From positions 1 to 64,000 of the forward strand of contig DATGMD010000036.1 in NCBI GenBank assembly GCA_035293805.1: a stretch of DNA of 64,000 nt, read 5' to 3'. Both the position numbers and the translations under genes were made by a program. This DNA is from JAJPHF01 sp035293805. GTDB lineage: Bacteria; Chloroflexota; UBA6077; JAJPHF01. Positions 60,171 through 64,000 of this stretch are shown here, piece after piece. Position 1 is the first letter of the stretch. Each line of letters opens with the position of its first letter. The notes beneath the pieces are model-generated. The model worked only from the letters and a program-made list of their open reading frames with translations, did not search any database and was not told where the DNA came from.

Positions 60171-60374
60171 ATGGCTACCCGCGCCCCGCTCCCGCGCATG
60201 ACGCTCGCGCTCCGCTGTGAGGAGTGCGGCGTCGAGGTCGAGGCGTTCGACGCCAACGTGCAGCGCCTGGCGTCCGAGGTATCGCGCGCCCGGCGCGACC
60301 ACGCGCGGCTGCAGCACGGCTGGCAGCCGGCGTTCGCCGCACCGGCGGCCGAGGCGACGCCCGATGCGCGCTGA
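60171..60374 (+). CDS. 67-aa zinc-finger-like protein upstream of cas1
   Basis: The ATG at 60171 has GAGGAGGACGAG as a good ribosome-binding site. The product, M-A-T-R-A-P-L-P-R-M-T-L-A-L-R-C-E-E-C-G, continues V-E-V-E-A-F-D-A-N-V-Q-R-L-A-S-E-V-S, then R-A-R-R-D-H-A-R-L-Q-H-G-W-Q-P. The spacing C-x2-C-x24-H-x4-H is a possible zinc site. The gene ends inside the start of cas1 (11-base overlap; stop at 60374, cas1 ATG at 60364), so it is translated with cas1. A paralogue with the same motif and spacing lies at 62077-62235. I recognise no described family. Confidence 0.7.
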   Translation: MATRAPLPRMTLALRCEECGVEVEAFDANVQRLASEVSRARRDHARLQHGWQPAFAAPAAEATPDAR

Positions 60375-61509
60375 GCCGGGCCCCGAGCCCGCCGCCGAGC
60401 CGGCCGAGGCCGACGCCGAGCCGGCCGAGCGGGCGGAGCCGCCCCGACAGCGTGCCCGCATGGCGACCATCGAGGAGGCCGGCACGCTGCCCGACGGCTG
60501 CCTGCTGGTGGACGAGTACGGCAGCTTCGTCGGCAAGCACGGCGAGCGGCTGCGCATCCTGGTGAAGGGCGAGCCGGTGCTCGAGCGCCCGCTGCTGGGC
60601 CTGGAGCACGTGCTCGTGCTGGCGGGCGGCGTGGCGCTGAGCGCCGACGCGATCCGCGAGTGCGCCGAGCGCGGCGTGCCGATCAGCCTCGTCTCGCGCA
60701 GCGGCAAGCCGTACGCCAAGCTCGTCGCGCCCGAGCTGACCGGCACCGTGCAGACCCGCCGCCACCAATTGCTGGCCTACCTCGACGCGCGGGGCGTGCA
60801 CCTGGCGAAGGCATTCGCGGGCGGCAAGCTCCGCAACCAGGCGGCGCTGCTCAAGTACATGGCGAAGTACCGGCAGCAGGTCGACCTCGCCACGTACGAG
60901 CTGGCGCGCGAGGCCGCGTTCCGCTGCGAGCATCTGGCGCGGCGGGTGGACGAGCTGGCGGGCGACGCCGTCGACGCCGTGCGCGTCGAGCTGATGAACC
61001 TGGAGGCGCAGGGCGCGAAGCACTACTGGGAGGCGGCGCGGGCGCTCGTGCGGCCCGACATCGAGTGGCCGCGGCGCGACACGCGCGGTGCCACCGACCT
61101 GGTGAACCAGCTCCTGAACTACGGCTACGGCATCCTATACGCGCAGGTCGAGCGCGCGGTGCTGCTCGCGGGGCTGGACCCCTACGCCGGCTACCTGCAC
61201 GAGGACCGGCCGGGCAAGCCCAGCCTGGTGCTCGACCTAATCGAGGAGTTCCGGCAGATGGTAGTAGACCGCTGCGTGTTCGCGCTGCTCAACCAGCGCG
61301 TGCCGGTGGCGCAGGACGCGGCGGGCCGCCTGGACGACGCCACGCGCACGCTGGTGGCGCGGCGGGTGAACGAGCGGCTGGAGAGCGACGAGCCGTACGC
61401 GGGCCGCCGCCTGCGCCTGCGCAGCATCGTGCAGAGCCAGGCCCGCCACCTCGCCACCTACGTTCGGGGCGACGGCCCACCGTATGTCCCCTGGCTCGGG
61501 CGCTGGTAA
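60364..61509 (+). CDS. cas1: CRISPR integrase Cas1
   Basis: The 381-aa protein has an Ala/Glu/Pro-rich extension (~1-32) before the N-terminal beta domain (L-L-V-D-E-Y-G-S-F-V-G-K-H-G). The helical catalytic domain contains N-L-E-A-Q-G-A-K-H-Y-W (Glu214) and Y-L-H-E-D-R-P-G-K-P-S-L-V-L-D-L-I-E-E (His279; Asp291, Glu294). These match the canonical Glu-His-Asp metal site. ATG 60364 overlaps the zinc-finger-like gene; ATG 60460 is a shorter alternative at the start of the core fold. No cas2 gene follows in the window. Confidence 0.93.
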   Translation: MRAEPGPEPAAEPAEADAEPAERAEPPRQRARMATIEEAGTLPDGCLLVDEYGSFVGKHGERLRILVKGEPVLERPLLGLEHVLVLAGGVALSADAIRECAERGVPISLVSRSGKPYAKLVAPELTGTVQTRRHQLLAYLDARGVHLAKAFAGGKLRNQAALLKYMAKYRQQVDLATYELAREAAFRCEHLARRVDELAGDAVDAVRVELMNLEAQGAKHYWEAARALVRPDIEWPRRDTRGATDLVNQLLNYGYGILYAQVERAVLLAGLDPYAGYLHEDRPGKPSLVLDLIEEFRQMVVDRCVFALLNQRVPVAQDAAGRLDDATRTLVARRVNERLESDEPYAGRRLRLRSIVQSQARHLATYVRGDGPPYVPWLGRW

Positions 61510-62076
61510 GCCAGTGGCGACTCAGTCCAGCGCACTAGCCCTAGCATCCCCTGATCGGATCGTAGGGTTGAAGTTAGCCACGGAAGCCGCTGCCAACTCT
61601 GCTCGCGATGGTTTCAGTATCCTCAACGGATCGTGTGAACAAGGTAAGGGTCCGCGTGGTCGCCCGGACGAGCTACAGAGCCGGCATCAAACTCACCGGT
61701 TGGCAGTTCTATCGAGCTGGCAATTCATCCCCATCTGGAGCAAGTTGCCAGCTCGTCCTATTGACGCCTTGCCCCGACAGGATTATTCTAGACTCACGGT
61801 GTTCTACTCTCCATCCCAGGAGGTGGCCGAATAGCCAATCAGTCCCTGCTCGAACTAGCTTCACTGAGTCTGTCGCATCCCAACAAGCAAGAACCGCGGG
61901 GAGTACCTGGCCGGGCAACCCCACGGTCCTGCGATCAGCCGCACTACCGCCGCGCTGAGGAGTTGCCCGCAGCGTCTGGGGTTTCGTGCGCCTATCAACA
62001 GGGTACGCGAACCCCCGGCGCTACGCAAGGCGCTCCGGAACGGGCGGTGGGCTAGAACCCGTAGGAGGGGTAACCC
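61510..62076. other. cas1-downstream region, no confident gene
   Basis: About 570 bases with lower G+C hold no cas2 or array. The open frame 61608-61958 has no start signal and no recognisable motif. An 11-bp inverted repeat CGAGCTGGCAA / TTGCCAGCTCG (61713-61723, 61745-61755) with a 21-nt spacer may be an operator or a structured RNA. The sequence GTAGGGTTGAAG (61562-61573) was checked as a CRISPR-repeat fragment but is not repeated. Confidence 0.5.
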
Positions 62077-62235
62077 ATGCGCCGCCAACCTATGCCCCCG
62101 AGCACCGTGGACCTGTACTGCGATGCGTGCGCGAGCTACTACGCGAAGCTGTCGGCGAACACGAAGCGGCTTGCCACAGCCATCTGTGCGGCCCGCCGGC
62201 AGCACGCGATCTTCGTTCATCGCTGGCAGGCGTAG
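62077..62235 (+). CDS. 52-aa zinc-finger-like protein, paralogue of the 60171 gene
   Basis: The ATG 62077 is preceded by GTAGGAGGGGTAACCC, a strong ribosome-binding site. The product M-R-R-Q-P-M-P-P-S-T-V-D-L-Y-C-D-A-C-A-S, followed by Y-Y-A-K-L-S-A-N-T-K-R-L-A-T-A-I, then C-A-A-R-R-Q-H-A-I-F-V-H-R-W-Q-A, aligns with the protein at 60171. It has the identical C-x2-C-x24-H-x4-H spacing, the shared A-N-x-x-R-L-A core and the R-R-x-H-A-x-x-x-H-x-W-Q ending. Two genes this alike on both sides of cas1 argue for a real, functional small family. A hairpin follows 17 nt after its stop. Confidence 0.75.
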   Translation: MRRQPMPPSTVDLYCDACASYYAKLSANTKRLATAICAARRQHAIFVHRWQA

Positions 62236-62252
62236 TCCGGCAGTACTCTGGC

Positions 62253-62284
62253 GGGCCGGGTCAGGTGACAGTCTGACCCGGCCC
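62253..62284 (+). terminator. Hairpin after the 52-aa zinc-finger-like gene
   Basis: A perfect 12-bp stem GGGCCGGGTCAG / CTGACCCGGCCC with an 8-nt loop lies 17 nt after the stop of the small gene and 122 nt before the Cas3 start. There is no T-tract, so it may be an intrinsic terminator of a weaker kind or an RNA structure. Confidence 0.55.
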
Positions 62285-62406
62285 CGCCCTAGTCGCCACA
62301 GTTCGTGGTGTCCGCGCGCGCTCATCCGCGGCGAGCTGTCGAACTCCTAGCCCGGTAGCGGAACACGATATGGAACTGCCCGGCGACGCCGGCGGAGGTC
62401 AGTATA

Positions 62407-64000
62407 ATGGCCGATTGGAGTGACGAGACCTATCGCCTGTTCTTCAGAGACGTGAACGGCTTCCAGCCGCACCAGTACCAGGTAGACGTAGCACGGCGAC
62501 TGGCCGGGGGCGAGAACGTGATGCTGGGCGCGCCGACGGGAGCGGGCAAGACACTGACGGTGCTGACGCCGTTCCTATACGAGCGTTGGCGCCCACGCCC
62601 CCACCGGCTGATCTATGCGCTGCCGCTGCGGACCCTGGCGCAGAGCATCTGCCGAGAGGCGCGGGAGCTGGTCGGCCGTGCCGGCGCAGATCCCGATGGT
62701 GTCGTGACGATGCAAACCGGCGAGCAGCCAGACGATGAGTTCTTCACACGGGGGCGGATAATCATCACGACGTACGATCAGGTGTTGAGTGGGCTACTCG
62801 GCGGCCCCTACGGGCTCTCGGCCAGCCAGCACAACCTGAACTCGGCCGCAGTGGTGGGCGCGCTGCTCGTGTTCGACGAGTTTCATCTCATGGCCCCGGG
62901 CCTCGCGTTCCTGACGGGCGCGGCCGGGCTGAACCTCTTCCGCGACTTGACTCAGTGTGTGTGGATGACCGCCACCGCCACACCGCCGCTGCGCCGCACG
63001 CTGACCGACGCGCTCGGCTGCGCGGACGCCAGCCCAGACGAGAGAGCCCTCGCGCAGCTCCCGACCGTGACCGCGGTGACTCGCGGCCTGGACTACCTGG
63101 ACGCGCCGCTGACGGCCGAGGCAGTGCTTGCCGCGTCGAGCGGACGAACCATCGTCATCTGCAACACGGTGCCGCGTGCCCAGGCGCTGTATACGGCGCT
63201 GCGGGCAGCGCTGCCGACGGACGTGCCGTGCCTGCTCCTGCACTCGCGCTTCTTCAGGCCCGACCGAGCCGACAAGGAGCGGCAGCTTGCCGCGCTACTG
63301 GGTAAGACAGCGTCTGGCCGAGCGGTACTCGTGGCGACGCAGGTGATTGAGGCGGGGATCGACATCTCTTGTGACGACCTGCACACCGAGCTGTGTCCCA
63401 TGAACGCGCTGGTACAGCGGGCAGGACGCTGCGCGCGCTATCCAGGCGAGCAGGGCACCGTGCATGTGTACGAGCTGCCAGCGGTGGAGCGGGCCTGGCT
63501 GCCCTACGGCACGCTCACCGCGCCCGATCCTGCCCTGGCGGCCACTCGCAAGATCCTGGCGGCGGGTACAGAGTCTCTGCTCACGCCCACGATCACCGCG
63601 CGCTGGGTCGAGCAGGTACATGAGGCTGTAGATGCCGTTGCGCTACGCGATGGTTGGGACGGGCGGCGGCGCGAGGTATTGCAACGCATCCGCCTGAACG
63701 CGATCGAGCGGCAGCCAAGTCGCGTCTCGGACCTCATCCGGGAGGAGAGCGTGAGCGATGTGCGCGTCATCGTCGCGACGGCGCACGACTCTACACCTCA
63801 GCCAGGGTGCCGCGAAGCGGTGACCGTCTCGCGGTGGACGCTAGAGGGCGCGCTCGACGCGACGCCCGCGAGCGGGGAGCCGGTCGCCTGGGGCTGGGCG
63901 CTGGGCGACGAGCCCCACTGGGAACCGATCCATTCGAAAGATGACCTCAGGGGCCAGTACGTCGTCTGCCTGGCGCCGGCCGTGGCGCGCTACACGAGCG
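62407..64000 (+). CDS. cas3: Cas3-type CRISPR helicase, runs off the right end
   Basis: At least 531 codons are visible. GGAGGTC at ~62395 serves the ATG at 62407. SF2 motifs are complete: G-F-Q-P-H-Q-Y-Q, Walker A G-A-P-T-G-A-G-K-T (41-49), D-E-F-H (motif II, ~159-162), T-A-T-A-T-P-P, T-Q-V-I-E-A-G-I-D-I-S (motif V) and Q-R-A-G-R-C-A-R-Y (motif VI). No HD domain precedes the helicase; the C-terminal part (Q-Y-V-V-C-L-A-P-A-V-A-R-Y) is of the kind that leads to a C-terminal HD domain in some Cas3 proteins. A type I effector operon is expected to the right. Confidence 0.9.
   Translation, partial: MADWSDETYRLFFRDVNGFQPHQYQVDVARRLAGGENVMLGAPTGAGKTLTVLTPFLYERWRPRPHRLIYALPLRTLAQSICREARELVGRAGADPDGVVTMQTGEQPDDEFFTRGRIIITTYDQVLSGLLGGPYGLSASQHNLNSAAVVGALLVFDEFHLMAPGLAFLTGAAGLNLFRDLTQCVWMTATATPPLRRTLTDALGCADASPDERALAQLPTVTAVTRGLDYLDAPLTAEAVLAASSGRTIVICNTVPRAQALYTALRAALPTDVPCLLLHSRFFRPDRADKERQLAALLGKTASGRAVLVATQVIEAGIDISCDDLHTELCPMNALVQRAGRCARYPGEQGTVHVYELPAVERAWLPYGTLTAPDPALAATRKILAAGTESLLTPTITARWVEQVHEAVDAVALRDGWDGRRREVLQRIRLNAIERQPSRVSDLIREESVSDVRVIVATAHDSTPQPGCREAVTVSRWTLEGALDATPASGEPVAWGWALGDEPHWEPIHSKDDLRGQYVVCLAPAVARYTS

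Noticed and set aside
61510..62076. Possible cas2 gene downstream of cas1
   Set aside because: No frame shows a Cas2-type start (V-x-Y-D-I/V) or length; the 116-codon frame at 61608 has no start signal or motif.
61510..62400. Possible CRISPR array or leader next to cas1
   Set aside because: No repeat of 25-40 bases recurs at regular spacing here or elsewhere in the window; GTAGGGTTGAAG occurs only once.

Overview
The window is about 70% G+C. Genes are packed in short co-oriented runs with GTG/ATG starts and purine-rich ribosome-binding sites. Gene content (Uma2 nucleases, orphan substrate-binding lipoproteins, LLM flavoenzymes, UbiD, CocE, NurA/HerA, Csx15) suggests a Chloroflexota chromosome or a similar high-GC lineage. 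That placement is inference; there is no rRNA gene or universal marker to test it.

Left part (1-25 kb): an IS630-like transposase end; a large secreted Thr/Pro-rich protein; an enoyl-CoA hydratase; four secreted and one cytoplasmic substrate-binding proteins with no permease or ATPase genes nearby; a MshA-like GT4 glycosyltransferase next to a PIG-L deacetylase; UbiD decarboxylase; LLM flavoenzyme; CocE-type hydrolase; LbH acetyltransferase; SABATH-like methyltransferase; an ABC-F protein behind a promoter and two leader hairpins; two Uma2 proteins and an amidohydrolase. The mix suggests uptake and catabolism of small organic acids, esters or aromatics.

Middle part (25-48 kb): many secreted proteins with unrecognised beta-sandwich, TPR or PPC domains, some degraded; a two-subunit sulfopyruvate-decarboxylase-like enzyme; ComEC; an orphan NarL-type histidine kinase beside two paralogous secreted proteins; DUF421, DUF2171 and DUF3147 proteins; an FtsW/RodA/SpoVE protein; an atypical Nramp transporter; a 43-aa membrane peptide; CtaG.

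Right part (48.5-64 kb): a defence island. It starts beside a tRNA 3'-end remnant followed by a strong hairpin. Next is a NurA gene with a one-base frameshift, apparently fused to the last ~100 codons of a HerA ATPase. Then comes a tightly overlapping type III-B operon: cmr1, cas10 (no HD domain, intact GGDD), cmr3, cmr4, cmr5, cmr6, a CARF-HEPN ribonuclease of the TM1812/Csx1 class, csx15, cas6, a small zinc-finger-like gene and cas1. A second small gene with the same zinc motif follows, then a Cas3 helicase that runs off the window. No cas2 or CRISPR array is visible.

The likely working model is classical: Cas6 makes crRNA, the Cmr complex cleaves target RNA through Cmr4, Cas10 makes cyclic oligoadenylate, the CARF-HEPN protein degrades RNA in response, and Csx15 may remove the signal. 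The most novel parts are the two paralogous C-X2-C-X24-H-X4-H miniproteins flanking cas1, the cold-shock-like domain at the end of Cmr6, the in-frame repeat insertion in cas6, and the NurA-HerA remnant.
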